Positions 8,412 through 17,939 are shown, counted from the first letter of the stretch. The stretch is 64,000 nt of DNA from UBA9926 sp018645765 (GCA_949372755.1 CASIBO010000002.1:186001-250000); one strand, 5' to 3'. The notes: generated by a model from the sequence alone, not told the origin. Made by a program: numbers and translations.

Positions 8412-9518
8412 TCAGAACAATAGCGCGCTCAATTTCTGGCGTTGGTGACGTTCATCCCCGAACTGGTATTGGCTCCAAAGCGCCCGCCTTAAAAACAGCT
8501 GAGCATCACATTCGTAGGTAAAACCGAAACCGCCGTGGAACTGGATTCCGCGATCACCGGCTTCCGAAAACTGCTCGCTCGCACAGCATTTCGCCATACG
8601 AACCGCCGACTCGACGACCGCGAGGTCGGTTTCATCGCGCCATACCGTTGCCGCATGATACAGATACGATCGCGTCATTTCTGCGCCCATTAAAATATCC
8701 ACGGTCGGATGCTTCATCGCTTGATAACTACCGATCAATCGATCGAATTGTTTTCGGGTATTAAGATAACCCACAATCACCGCCAGCACGCCTTCAAGCC
8801 CGCCCGACATCTCGGCAGTGATCAGCAGCATGGCGGCTAACTCAATCTTTTTAAACACCGTGCCGGGCAGGATCTGATCCGCTTGGATCGATAAGTCCGA
8901 TAGCACAAGGCTATAGCTCCTTCTCGTTTCATCGATCACGGCTTCACGCTGGATGGCGTCGTCGGGCAGCTCGCTGGCATCAACCAAGCACCAGCGTAAG
9001 GACTCACCCTGCAACGCGGAAACCAAGATCACATCGGCAACGCCTGCGTCGAGCACAAAGGCTTTACTGCCGGTTAACGTCATTTCGCCGGAGGCGGATC
9101 GATTCAAACGCGTCGTGATTTGATCCGCATCCCAAGCACCGTTTGCCTCGGTTAAGGCAACGGTTGCAATCTGTCCGGCGGCGATTTTAGGAAGCCATTG
9201 GTTTTTTTGGTCCTCATTGCCATTCGCAATGAGGACTTGAGCGGCAAGGGTTGAGGCCAACAGGGGCGTTGCCAACAGTTGCCGACCCATTGCTTCAAAA
9301 ATGGGGACCGTGTCTGCCAAATCCAAGCCCAGTCCACCATGGATTTCCGGAATGGTGACCCCCAGCCAACCTAAATCAACCATCGTTTGCCAGAGCGTTG
9401 CATCCAGCGGTTGTTCTGCCTGGATAGCCTGGCGAACCGCGTCAATGGGCGCGCGTTTTTGACAAAACTCACGCGCCGTATCCAATAGCATGGCTTGTTC
9501 TTCAGAAAATCGAATCAC
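8412..9518 (-). CDS. Acyl-CoA dehydrogenase (second of a pair)
   Basis: A 368-residue acyl-CoA dehydrogenase-like flavoprotein starting at GTG 9518, where AAGGAGG (9524-9530) is ideally spaced; the longer reading to 9599 would overrun the upstream gene. It has the N-terminal helical domain, a mid beta-domain and the C-terminal signature GIQFHGGFGFTYECDAQLFLRR. It lies directly behind the 398-residue homologue, as seen for two-gene heterotetrameric enzymes of steroid side-chain or cycloalkyl catabolism (FadE28/FadE29-like). Heteromer formation is inferred from the adjacency and unequal lengths. Which subunit carries the catalytic base cannot be settled by eye. Confidence 0.87.
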   Translation of the reverse strand: MIRFSEEQAMLLDTAREFCQKRAPIDAVRQAIQAEQPLDATLWQTMVDLGWLGVTIPEIHGGLGLDLADTVPIFEAMGRQLLATPLLASTLAAQVLIANGNEDQKNQWLPKIAAGQIATVALTEANGAWDADQITTRLNRSASGEMTLTGSKAFVLDAGVADVILVSALQGESLRWCLVDASELPDDAIQREAVIDETRRSYSLVLSDLSIQADQILPGTVFKKIELAAMLLITAEMSGGLEGVLAVIVGYLNTRKQFDRLIGSYQAMKHPTVDILMGAEMTRSYLYHAATVWRDETDLAVVESAVRMAKCCASEQFSEAGDRGIQFHGGFGFTYECDAQLFLRRALWSQYQFGDERHQRQKLSALLF

Positions 9519-9528
9519 GGGTGCCTCC

Positions 9529-10725
9529 TTAACTTTTCGGTAACCCGAGCACCCGCTCGCCAATAATGTTTTTCTGAATCTGTGTGGTTCCGCCACCAAT
9601 GGTGCCGGAAAAAGAATTCAAATAGGAACGCTGCCACTTGCCGCCGTCTAGGGCGTCTTCGCTAATATAGCGCGCACCATTTGCGCCCTGCAGAGACACG
9701 GCAAATCGAGTCATCTTGCGCTTTAGCTCGGAATTCCTGAGCTTTCCGGACATTGCTACAGCGGTTGGGTAGGTGCCGCCAAGTGCTGGTATGCGCGCCC
9801 GCGACCCCATTGCGGCATTGCCCTTGGCTTCCAAGACAAGCTTCACCAACTCATCGCGCGTTAAAGGATCTTCAATGGCCGGACGGCCATTTCGAGTTGC
9901 GCGCCGCGCGAGTTCAACGATGTCGTTGATGTTCAAATCCATCATGGACAACCCACCGGCTTGCCCGCCAACAGCGCCGCGCTCAAACATCAGGGTTTTC
10001 ATCGCAACCGACCAGCCCTCGCCCTCATTGCCGAGCATGCAGTCGGCCGGTATTCGCGCATCGGTAAAGTAGGTCTGGCAGAAGCCATATTCGCCAGTCA
10101 GTTTTTTAATCGGGGTCGGCGCAATGCCGTCAGCCGTCATCGGGGCTAAGAAAAAGCTCAAACCAGCATACTTGTTAGGGCCCTCGTTTGAGGTTCTCGC
10201 AATCAGAATCATATATTTGGCATAGCTGCCGAGGCTGGTCCAGATTTTGGAGCCATTGATCACATATTCATCGCCGTCCTTCACTGCCCGAACCTGCGCA
10301 TTGCCCAGATCGGAGCCGTGATCTGGCTCTGAAAAGCCTTGGCACCAAATGTCTTCGGCACTCAGGATATTCTTAATATAGCGCTGCTTATCGGCCTCAC
10401 TACCCATATCTAAAATCAATGGGCCGGCCCAATTCAAGCCAATCGTATTCGGCACGAAAGGCACTCGCTGGGCCGCCATCTCTTGATTAACGATCTCTTG
10501 CATGACTTGGGGTTGCCCACCCCCACCGTAGGCCTCGGGCCATGACATCCCCAAATAGCCCGCCTCATAAACCGTTTGCTGCCACCGTCTTAGGAACTCA
10601 AATTGTTGATCGGTGCCGACTTCCATAAACGTTTCAGGTAGTAAAAAAGAAGGCGCGGCGGGCTTGTTATCTTGAAGCCATGCTCGGACATCCGACCGAA
10701 ACTCACTGATTTCATTCTCGTTCAC
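9529..10725 (-). CDS. Acyl-CoA dehydrogenase (first of a pair)
   Basis: A 398-residue acyl-CoA dehydrogenase. The FAD/substrate region reads WCQGFSEPDHGSDLGNAQV and VINGSKIWTSLGSYAKY. The C-terminus SGTIGGGTTQIQKNIIGERV is the classic family ending. Sequence style and length resemble FadE29/FadE27-type dehydrogenases rather than short-chain ones. Its stop overlaps the ribosome-binding site of the following homologue, so the two are surely co-translated. The promoter must lie in the 10726-11047 gap, where no distinct operator was recognised. Confidence 0.92.
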   Translation of the reverse strand: MNENEISEFRSDVRAWLQDNKPAAPSFLLPETFMEVGTDQQFEFLRRWQQTVYEAGYLGMSWPEAYGGGGQPQVMQEIVNQEMAAQRVPFVPNTIGLNWAGPLILDMGSEADKQRYIKNILSAEDIWCQGFSEPDHGSDLGNAQVRAVKDGDEYVINGSKIWTSLGSYAKYMILIARTSNEGPNKYAGLSFFLAPMTADGIAPTPIKKLTGEYGFCQTYFTDARIPADCMLGNEGEGWSVAMKTLMFERGAVGGQAGGLSMMDLNINDIVELARRATRNGRPAIEDPLTRDELVKLVLEAKGNAAMGSRARIPALGGTYPTAVAMSGKLRNSELKRKMTRFAVSLQGANGARYISEDALDGGKWQRSYLNSFSGTIGGGTTQIQKNIIGERVLGLPKS

Positions 10726-11047
10726 AAAGACTCCTTTACCGGATCAGATCGGTTAACAGGACCATAATAAGGACTAACTCACGCATTGACCACTCGCCGT
10801 AACCCAGTGATGCGGCGGTATCCATGCCCTGTATTATTGGGCGTTACCAAGATTGGCATTGGCAGCAAAAAAGGAGGGGTGCAGGCATCAAGGGGTACAG
10901 ACATCATACAGGCCAATCGATTCAACGTGCTCAGTCAGGCGACTGTCCAATCGATGAACACCGGAAAAGGCACCGGAGTCGTGAGATCACAACTAAGATG
11001 TTCGCAAACAGACCACACCAACAACCACCCGCTCGCTACAAGCCGAA
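10726..11047. other. Intergenic region, no gene recognised
   Basis: 322 bases upstream of the acyl-CoA dehydrogenase pair and downstream of the 59-residue ORF. Short rightward reading frames here have no recognisable features. I see no clear terminator or operator. Confidence 0.4.
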
Positions 11048-11227
11048 TTAGTCTTTTTTGGTGCTGATTCTGATGTGGCGAGAGCCACTTTGTGCATTCT
11101 GACCACTCACACCGTTCGGTATTTCTTGAATCTTTTTACCGGACGCTAAAAACGCCTCGGTTTCGGAGACAATCTTATCGCGCAACGATTGTTGTGCGAG
11201 GGCATCAGAATTTGATTTTTTTGACAT
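11048..11227 (-). CDS. Small conserved-looking basic protein (59 aa) beside an RRM gene
   Basis: A 59-codon leftward ORF beginning MSKKSNSDALAQQSLRDKI and ending RHIRISTKKD. It follows the RRM gene by 17 bases in the same direction. The middle has an amphipathic helix (SETEAFLASGKKIQEI) and then a P-N-G-V-S-G turn; both ends are Lys-rich. The composition looks like a real small nucleic-acid-associated or ribosome-associated protein rather than noise, but I do not recognise the family with certainty. No strong Shine-Dalgarno is visible, so it may rely on readthrough or coupling from the RRM gene. Confidence 0.5.
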   Translation of the reverse strand: MSKKSNSDALAQQSLRDKIVSETEAFLASGKKIQEIPNGVSGQNAQSGSRHIRISTKKD

Positions 11228-11244
11228 AATCGTAAGGGCTGCGG

Positions 11245-11505
11245 TTATCGACGCGGCCGATCCTCTTTTGGGCGAGCTTCATTAACAGTGAGGGCACGAC
11301 CGTCAAATTCTTTGCCGTTCAGTGCGTGAATGGCGGCATTGCCCGCTTCGGTTTCGCTCATTTCGATGAAACCGAATCCCTTCGAGCGACCCGTATCTCG
11401 ATCGGTGATGATCACGGCATCCGTGACGGCACCATGGGCTTCGAACATTTCAGCCAGTTCGCCCTGTGAGATTTTAAATGGAAGGTTACCTACATATATT
11501 TTCAA
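11245..11505 (-). CDS. RNA-binding protein with single RRM domain
   Basis: An 86-residue single RRM protein. RNP2 is IYVGNL at residues 3-8 and RNP1 is KGFGFIEM near residues 42-49, so the aromatic RNA-contacting residues are intact. It ends in a short Arg/Pro tail. Such one-domain RRM proteins in bacteria are thought to bind mRNA and often respond to cold; the target here is unknown. It is followed at 17 bases by the 59-residue basic ORF, a likely bicistronic unit. Confidence 0.92.
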   Translation of the reverse strand: MKIYVGNLPFKISQGELAEMFEAHGAVTDAVIITDRDTGRSKGFGFIEMSETEAGNAAIHALNGKEFDGRALTVNEARPKEDRPRR

Positions 11506-11576
11506 GTTAATTCCTTATGAATCGTGATTTTTTGTCTGTGCAAACCAGCGCTCAGCAGTGGCGCCGATGGTTTCCA

Positions 11577-12044
11577 TCACGAATGCACATGTCCGTGGCT
11601 GATTTCTTCTTCTGTCGCGGCGCGTACACTGACCACTTCAACCTCGAAATGCAGGGTCTCACCCGCCAGAGGATGATTTCCATCAACGGTGATTTCATCG
11701 CCGTTTACCGCCGCAATCGCGACAGATTGCTGCTGACCCTGCTCATCCGACGCTGTAAAACGCATCCCGGCTTCAATCGACTCAACGCCGGCAAATGCAG
11801 ACCGCGGTACGACCTGAACCAATGAGGGATCAATCGCCCCGTACGCATCCTTCGGCTCGATCACAGCAGTCAATTGATCGCCCGCAACCTTATCCAACAA
11901 AGCGGCCTCAAGCCCGGTAATAATGCCACCGGTGCCGTGTAAGTAAGTGAGCGGATCTTGTCCTTCGGAGCTATCTAGAACCGCTCCTTCGGCATTTTTT
12001 AGGGTGTAATGCATCGCCACAACGGCGTGGTCACAAATATTCAT
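11577..12044 (-). CDS. slyD: FKBP-type peptidyl-prolyl isomerase, SlyD-like
   Basis: A 155-residue SlyD-family chaperone/prolyl isomerase. It reads MHYTLKNAEGAVLDSSEG, then YLHGTGGIITGLEAALLDK and the flap-domain start DAYGAIDPSLVQVVPRSAF, and closes with DGNHPLAGETLHFEVEVV and EEEISHGHVHS. I chose ATG 12044, which aligns with the family N-terminus; an upstream extension to 12110 is possible but unlike the family. The long His/Cys metal-binding tail of E. coli SlyD is missing, leaving only HGHVHS. Cytosolic folding factor; no operon partner is evident. Confidence 0.9.
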   Translation of the reverse strand: MNICDHAVVAMHYTLKNAEGAVLDSSEGQDPLTYLHGTGGIITGLEAALLDKVAGDQLTAVIEPKDAYGAIDPSLVQVVPRSAFAGVESIEAGMRFTASDEQGQQQSVAIAAVNGDEITVDGNHPLAGETLHFEVEVVSVRAATEEEISHGHVHS

Positions 12045-12351
12045 GCGGGGCTCACTATTCGTCTGGTCCGGAATCAAAGCGAAACCTCGCGACGATCTAG
12101 CTAGATTCAATCAATAAATACGATCAACTGAGCTTTTTACACGGACTTGATAACAAACAGTGAACCAAAAGAAACAGTTAACATTACGCGAGGCCAGCAT
12201 GTTAACTGAAATCGCCCTGAATACCTAGGAAGGCTGGCCGCGCGGCTGCTCGCCCACGGAACTCGGTTGGACTATTGATGAAAGCCTTGGCAGTATTGCA
12301 CAGCACCGCAGACGTTTTTTTTTGGCCATTAAGGAACACCGGCAAACCAAC

Positions 12352-13689
12352 ATGACCCCCATCACGCGATCAACGGCTTGGATCTACGGCTCGGTTAGCC
12401 TGCCCCTTGCGATCATCAGTTATCCGCTAGCAGTCTGGATCCCTCGCTTGTATTCAACGGAGATCGGCATTGATCTGGGTTTGATTGGACTGGTGATCTT
12501 TTGTGCGGCGATTTTCGATGCGATTTCTGACCCGGCCATGGGCTTCATGTCGGACCGCTTTCAAACACGCTGGGGGCGCCGCAAGCCCTGGATCGCGATT
12601 GGTGTGCCCATCTACGCGGTTGCCGTTTGGATGCTGCTTAATCCGGATCAGGGCAGCACGGTTTTATACCTTGCCCTCTTTTTCATTTTGCTTCGGCTCG
12701 CAACCACCATTTTAGGCCTGCCTTATGCTGCCTGGGGCATGGAGCTGTCGGCTGAATACCATACTCGAACCATGATCCAATCAGCGCGCGAGAAGTATGT
12801 GCTGGCGGGTTTGATTGTTGCCTCCGCCATCGTACTGATTTCAGAGGAGGTGTTTGATAATCGTTCTGCTAGCTTTGTTCTGAGTAATTTTTCATGGGTG
12901 ATCGTGACCTTACTACCGCTCACCGCGCTAATCGTGCTGTTAAAGGTGCCCGAAGTGGCGGTGCCAGCAGCGCCTCGGGTCTCGATTGTGGCATCGTTGC
13001 GACAAATGACCCGAAACAAGCTCTTCTTTCGATTACTGATGATCGAATTACTCATTGCCGGTGGCGAGAACTTCAGAAATACCCTGTCGCTTTTTTTCGT
13101 TCAAGACTACGTCGGCGCGGACCGAGTTGGGCGCTTGTATGTGCTGTATTTTGGCGTGGGACTGCTGGCGATTCCGGTTTGGGATTGGATTGCACGGCGG
13201 TTTGGCAAGCATCAGTCTTTAGCAACCGCCATGGTACTGGTGAGCATCATCGCCATTGCTTGCTTTATGCTGGACTACGGCCAAATCACCGAATTTTATG
13301 TTTTGTTTGCCTTAAAAGGCTTTTGTTTCGGCGCGTTTGCCTACCTACCCCGCGCCATGCTGGCCGATGTTGTGGATTTCGATACCGTACGATCGGGTAC
13401 AGCCCGTCCCGCCAGCTATTTCGCAATTTTAGGATTTATGACGAAGTGCGCCGCGTCCTTCGGCGGCTTGTCCCTGCCGATTCTTGGCCTCGTAGGCTAT
13501 TCGGTCGCAAGAAACGTGACCAACGGACCGACAGAACTCATGTGGCTGGGCATCCTGTATGCCATTGTGCCAACCCTTATGTTTGTGGTGGCTTTTTATC
13601 TCTGCGTGACCTGGCCTTTGAACGCCAAGCTACATCAACGGCTGGAACGACTCGTCGCCCGCAAGCAGGCCCGCTACGCCAAGGATTAA
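12352..13689 (+). CDS. MFS transporter, GPH (sugar:cation symporter) type
   Basis: About 445 residues with twelve predicted membrane segments. The loop DAISDPAMGFMSDRFQTRWG followed by RRKPWI is the signature of the glycoside-pentoside-hexuronide:cation symporter family (MelB-like), which imports glycosides with Na+ or H+. The start is uncertain: ATG 12352 is chosen, with AAGGAA rather far upstream, and TTG 12322 would add ten residues. The substrate cannot be told; many such proteins in marine bacteria lie alone, as here. Confidence 0.87.
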   Translation: MTPITRSTAWIYGSVSLPLAIISYPLAVWIPRLYSTEIGIDLGLIGLVIFCAAIFDAISDPAMGFMSDRFQTRWGRRKPWIAIGVPIYAVAVWMLLNPDQGSTVLYLALFFILLRLATTILGLPYAAWGMELSAEYHTRTMIQSAREKYVLAGLIVASAIVLISEEVFDNRSASFVLSNFSWVIVTLLPLTALIVLLKVPEVAVPAAPRVSIVASLRQMTRNKLFFRLLMIELLIAGGENFRNTLSLFFVQDYVGADRVGRLYVLYFGVGLLAIPVWDWIARRFGKHQSLATAMVLVSIIAIACFMLDYGQITEFYVLFALKGFCFGAFAYLPRAMLADVVDFDTVRSGTARPASYFAILGFMTKCAASFGGLSLPILGLVGYSVARNVTNGPTELMWLGILYAIVPTLMFVVAFYLCVTWPLNAKLHQRLERLVARKQARYAKD

Positions 13690-13698
13690 AAGCGGGCC

Positions 13699-14337
13699 TT
13701 AGTGGACCGGGGTGCCGCTCAGCAGACCGCCCACCAAATGCAACCGGGCTTCGATCGAATTACATTCCAGTAACTGCTGCATAATATCAGCGTCAAATTT
13801 CAAATATTGAAAAATGCGGTAGGAGAACACCGACGACGACTGTTCTTGCCAGCTGGTCGCGGCCAGAATCTTTCGCAACTGCTGATGCTCTTCGCCAATT
13901 AGCGCTAGCAGGCTGTCGTTAATCTCCCGTTGTAAGGCTGGGTATTCCTGCTCAGCATCCTCATCGATCAATCGCTCCGCGCGGACAATTTTGTACGGCA
14001 GTGTCTGCACTTCTGAGATCAGGCGGTAGCGCGCTTGCATCTCGATCGCCGCGTGAATCCGTCCATCATCAAGGGTCTCTAGGATGCGGCATGGGCCAGC
14101 GGAGAAAATCTCATAAGGAAGGTAGGTCGCTTGATTGGTGCTGAGCGCTTCTTCGGTGGTCTTCAATTGGGGCGCCGCACGGATCTGTTTACGGGTATGG
14201 CAAACGCCGATTGGACGCTCGGCAGCCACACTATCGGCCACCATCTTGCGATAACGCGGCTCAAACACATGGAGTGGGACTTCATGCCCTGGGAAGGCCA
14301 CCAGCTCTGGAATGGGAAATAACGCGATTTCTTGCAC
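13699..14337 (-). CDS. Lon N-terminal (LON substrate-binding) domain protein
   Basis: A 212-residue stand-alone LON domain protein. The start LFPIPELVAFPGHEVPLHVF followed by EPRYRKMV is diagnostic of the Lon N-terminal, PUA-like fold. The ATPase and Ser-Lys protease domains of Lon are absent, as usual for this family of short proteins. They are presumed to bind peptides or act as adaptors; the role is not established. It converges on the GPH transporter with a ten-base gap. Confidence 0.88.
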   Translation of the reverse strand: MQEIALFPIPELVAFPGHEVPLHVFEPRYRKMVADSVAAERPIGVCHTRKQIRAAPQLKTTEEALSTNQATYLPYEIFSAGPCRILETLDDGRIHAAIEMQARYRLISEVQTLPYKIVRAERLIDEDAEQEYPALQREINDSLLALIGEEHQQLRKILAATSWQEQSSSVFSYRIFQYLKFDADIMQQLLECNSIEARLHLVGGLLSGTPVH

Positions 14338-14836
14338 CGTTGAACAACTCCTTGCACATTTTATTGTCGGTCATGGCGACACGCTTGCACGCGAACCAGA
14401 ATAATCCTACTTCGTACAGTCTACACGCCGAAATACTACCAGCAACGTTTCCATTCAAAACAATAGTACGAAACGGCCTGCGACTGGGATTGAAATTTCT
14501 ATGGCCTTGGCAAACGGCTCGATACACGCACCACCAGGCCGACTCTTCGCGACGCAACCGTGATATCCAAACAAGAACTCACTTAGATTTATCGATCTAA
14601 TTTAGCCGCACTACCGCCGGTCTAGCGGCGAAAGCGCGATTAAAATTGGATTTGTGTTCATGCCAAAGGGCTCGAAGCCTGGATTCGGGCAATCGCTGGG
14701 GCATCACAGGCCCATCAGCGTAACCCTTAGAAAACGTCGAGGCGATATTATGATCAAGGCGTAAAGCATGCCAACCCGCTTGTCAGCCCCTGCCAAATTG
14801 GCGCCAACGCTTCCCGATTAAAAAATGGCGCTAGCG
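14338..14836. other. Intergenic region, no gene recognised
   Basis: 499 bases between the LON-domain gene and the end of the iron locus. It contains a short CGCCG/CGGCG hairpin near 14614-14632 but no T-tract. Short reading frames here have no recognisable motifs. Confidence 0.4.
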
Positions 14837-15772
14837 TTAAAATTCAGAATCCACTGTGCAAGCTTTGCGCAACCCATTAAGGTTTGGCGCCCCAGCCTGT
14901 TTGATCCCAAAAACCAAGGTTTCGGGCCGGATCCCAGCCCCTTTCCAAGTCCCTAATAATTGGTCCCAGATCGCCAAAGCACTTCCCAAATTAACATGGT
15001 GATGATCTGCGCTGTGGTGCAATTGATGTTGTGCCGGACTGACAAACAATTTTTCTAGCGGGCCAAAAGAAAGGTAGACATGGGAGTGCCGCAAGTTGGC
15101 AAACGCGAGATTAAACATAAAGCCAAAAGCATTCACCCCCAGTACTTCAAAGCCACTTAGGCTCCGACCAAAAAGCCAGACGAACCCGCCAATTACAACG
15201 CCATATGCCAAAATCGCGCGAAGGAAATAAATCGCAGATTCAATCGGATGAACGCGGTAAATCGTCAGCGGGGTTAAAACTGTCGCTGAATGGTGGACTT
15301 TATGGAGAGACCATAGCAACGGTAATCTGTGCATCAAATAATGCGTTCCGAAACGCGTAAAGTCATCGAACACAAATAAGGCTCCAGAGAACGCAAGTGT
15401 GATGCCATAGAGCGGCATATCCTGTAAGAAATTGGCATCTCCTAGATTATCCTGCAACACAGATCCAACGGTGATCGCGACAAGCAGACTCGAACCAAAC
15501 ACGGGCACAAACAGCAATAACTTTAAAAGCCCATTCGTGACCAGCAGGGCAACATCGACCGCGCTCGAAGCAGAAAAAAAATAGCCCGGGCCAAGCGATC
15601 TTAGACGCCGAATCCCGCCTCGGAGGCCGACGGCCTTAATCGCGAACAAACCCGTGACCAATAGCGCTGGTAGCAGATAGACAAAATAGGTTCGGCTAGC
15701 TGGGTCGATGAGCGGAGATACAAAAATCCCAATGAAGGCCTCCCAATCGATTAGCGCCTCAAGCATCGCCAA
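14837..15772 (-). CDS. Sterol desaturase / fatty-acid hydroxylase family membrane protein
   Basis: A 311-residue membrane di-iron enzyme. The eight-histidine pattern is complete: HYLMH, HKVHHS, a middle HSH (NLRHSHVYL) and HQLHHSADHHH. Five or six hydrophobic segments surround it. The family hydroxylates or desaturates lipids, sterols or carotenoids using O2 and a non-haem di-iron centre; the substrate is unknown. Its start overlaps the end of the TonB receptor gene by 14 bases, so it is translationally tied to an iron-uptake operon. That is a notable context for an iron-dependent lipid enzyme. Confidence 0.9.
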   Translation of the reverse strand: MAMLEALIDWEAFIGIFVSPLIDPASRTYFVYLLPALLVTGLFAIKAVGLRGGIRRLRSLGPGYFFSASSAVDVALLVTNGLLKLLLFVPVFGSSLLVAITVGSVLQDNLGDANFLQDMPLYGITLAFSGALFVFDDFTRFGTHYLMHRLPLLWSLHKVHHSATVLTPLTIYRVHPIESAIYFLRAILAYGVVIGGFVWLFGRSLSGFEVLGVNAFGFMFNLAFANLRHSHVYLSFGPLEKLFVSPAQHQLHHSADHHHVNLGSALAIWDQLLGTWKGAGIRPETLVFGIKQAGAPNLNGLRKACTVDSEF

Positions 15773-17939
15773 ACCTTAGCCGAATACCGACGTACCTCGG
15801 CGCGTTGGGCCTCGCACCAAAAGGCCTTCTAGACACAATGGCCTGCTCATCGGTTGCGTTTTTGATAAACAACTGCACTTGAACCTCTTGATTGACCTTA
15901 TACAACACCGACAGCGCAAGGGTTACGCGTCTTTCGGTGCGCTCGCCAGGTAAGGCAACCGAACTGCCTGGCCGCTCTCGCATATAGTCTTGGTATCCTA
16001 TATCCGCTCGATACTGCAATTGGTCCCGCCTAAGCGTTACCGAGCCGCTACCAACATGCGATGGCAGATACGGTAACGCATCGCCCTTACGCACCAGTCC
16101 CCACTGAGAAAATGATGATAGAAATTCACTTTGAAACGCCGATTCGGTGTATGTGTAGTTCAATCTAAAATCAAACCGGCCGACCCCCGTAGCCAACCCT
16201 ATTTTTGAGGCAGACAACTCAACACCGCCAATTTCGACTTGACCGCCGCTAAACTCAGAGCCGACTTCGCAGTCTGCATCACTCGCCCTGCAACGACCGA
16301 CTAAGTTTTCATAGTCACTGAAAAAACCAACGACGTCGACCTCCAGAGAGTCATCAAAATATCTGAGGCCGTACTCGAAATTAACAGACCGCTCTGGGAC
16401 CGGTGTTCGCGCAGCAGCCGACGCAGGGGAAAAACCTTCATAAACACCAGAGAACACAACAAAGCGATCCCCAAAAAACCGACTCACGCCAAGCCCTGGC
16501 ATCATCTCCCGTTGCACTGTTTGCCGCTGTTCTAATTTCGAGAAATCGATAACTTCCGAGTCAATTCGCTCATGCCGCACGCCAAAATCAATATTCCAGG
16601 CACGCCAATCAATCTGGTTTGAAATAACAAAGGCGGTTGCTTTCGCTTCGACATCATTATTAACTTTAAGGTCATACGCGACGCCATCGCTGACCAGCGC
16701 CCCCCCAGTCATATTAAATCCAAATGGTTGATGCTTTCGGCGCACACCATCTATATGCCGACGGATGCCCAGTTTGACTACGTATTGCCCGCCGCCCTCA
16801 AAAGACCAGACTTTCTCAGTATCAACAGAGATTCCCTGTGCTCGATAGACCCGAGCATTGTCTGTCTTATCAATTGAGAGCCCTGTTGTGACGCTATCCT
16901 GAGCACCGGTTAAGGTGAGGTAATGCGGCACATAGTCTTCTGGGTCATTCAACACTTGGGTCAAGCTAGGCCCGGACAGGAATCCATCGACTTTGAACCA
17001 ACTCCGATCAAAGCGGTGCCGATAGGCCTTCGCCGAAATGCGAAAACCATCTGACGGCGCCATCGTATGAATCAGCTGTATTTTTGAATGTTTAGAGTTG
17101 AACTGGTCCCCTCTTGAGCTGACGTATCGACGATAGGGACTTTCATCAAAGTCTGTGTCTGAAAGCCCAAGGTAGGTCTCATCCGAGGTTTCGTTTGCGA
17201 TCCCCATCTTTAAAATTGATCGATGGCCCCAACTACCTGGCCAAACGTGCACAAGCTTAAGATCGAAGTCCTGACGGCTGAAGCCCGTTTCACCACCGCC
17301 ATCAACCGATTTAAATCCCTCTGAACCATGTGACAAGACCTGACCCAAAACCGTTGTCTGATCGATCTTTCCAGACGCCGCCGCGAGCACCTTATGACTT
17401 CCATAGCGCCCCAACTCTATATCTACCAATAAGGGCTTCGATAGATCCGCTGACCGACTCAAAAAATTAATGGCGCCGCCCACCGTATGCGGCCCGTGGT
17501 TAATCGCACTCGGGCCTTTTAGCACCTCCATACCTACAATCTTTGCGGCGGTTGGAATGTAATAAGCGGCCGGCGCAGCATAAGGTGCCGGCGTAATTAA
17601 AATACCGTCCTCCATCAAAGTGATCTTCTGAGATCGTTCGGAAGTCGCGCCTCGGATACCAATATTGGGCCGCAGACCAAAACCGTCTTCCTCTCGGACA
17701 TACAACCCTGGCACTTTAAGCAAAATTTGGTTCAGATCGGTTAACCCTGCATCGCCCAAATCTTCTTGGCTTAGGATCGTCGCTGATCCAGCGATTGTTT
17801 GTCTAGAAGCCTTCGAGCCAATAACCAACACTTCCTCAATGATCTCGCTGGCTTGCACCGGTAATCCAACGCCCAATAGACACCCTAACAGCACCGTTAA
17901 GCACGCCTTCCCACCTTTATTTTGCCGTAATCTAATCAT
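15759..17939 (-). CDS. TonB-dependent outer-membrane receptor, FecA-like
   Basis: About 726 residues. A signal peptide ends near GLPVQASE, followed by a plug domain with VLVIGSKASRQTIAGSA, GFGLRPNIGIRGATSERSQK, LMEDGILITPAPYAAPAAYY and EVLKGPSAINHGPHTVGGAI, all typical of ferric-citrate-type (FecA) receptors. The barrel ends in the usual hydrophobic strand (YVGIRLRFGDA). I prefer ATG 17939; it overlaps the imelysin stop, so the two are coupled. ATG 17954 is an alternative. No FecR/FecI signalling N-terminal domain is present. The ligand is inferred to be a ferric chelate, but the family also takes up other metals. Confidence 0.92.
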   Translation of the reverse strand: MIRLRQNKGGKACLTVLLGCLLGVGLPVQASEIIEEVLVIGSKASRQTIAGSATILSQEDLGDAGLTDLNQILLKVPGLYVREEDGFGLRPNIGIRGATSERSQKITLMEDGILITPAPYAAPAAYYIPTAAKIVGMEVLKGPSAINHGPHTVGGAINFLSRSADLSKPLLVDIELGRYGSHKVLAAASGKIDQTTVLGQVLSHGSEGFKSVDGGGETGFSRQDFDLKLVHVWPGSWGHRSILKMGIANETSDETYLGLSDTDFDESPYRRYVSSRGDQFNSKHSKIQLIHTMAPSDGFRISAKAYRHRFDRSWFKVDGFLSGPSLTQVLNDPEDYVPHYLTLTGAQDSVTTGLSIDKTDNARVYRAQGISVDTEKVWSFEGGGQYVVKLGIRRHIDGVRRKHQPFGFNMTGGALVSDGVAYDLKVNNDVEAKATAFVISNQIDWRAWNIDFGVRHERIDSEVIDFSKLEQRQTVQREMMPGLGVSRFFGDRFVVFSGVYEGFSPASAAARTPVPERSVNFEYGLRYFDDSLEVDVVGFFSDYENLVGRCRASDADCEVGSEFSGGQVEIGGVELSASKIGLATGVGRFDFRLNYTYTESAFQSEFLSSFSQWGLVRKGDALPYLPSHVGSGSVTLRRDQLQYRADIGYQDYMRERPGSSVALPGERTERRVTLALSVLYKVNQEVQVQLFIKNATDEQAIVSRRPFGARPNAPRYVGIRLRFGDA

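Noticed and set aside
12894..13784. A 296-residue ORF overlapping the GPH transporter
   Set aside because: Shadow frame, Arg/Cys-rich, with no family pattern; the transporter frame is intact across it.
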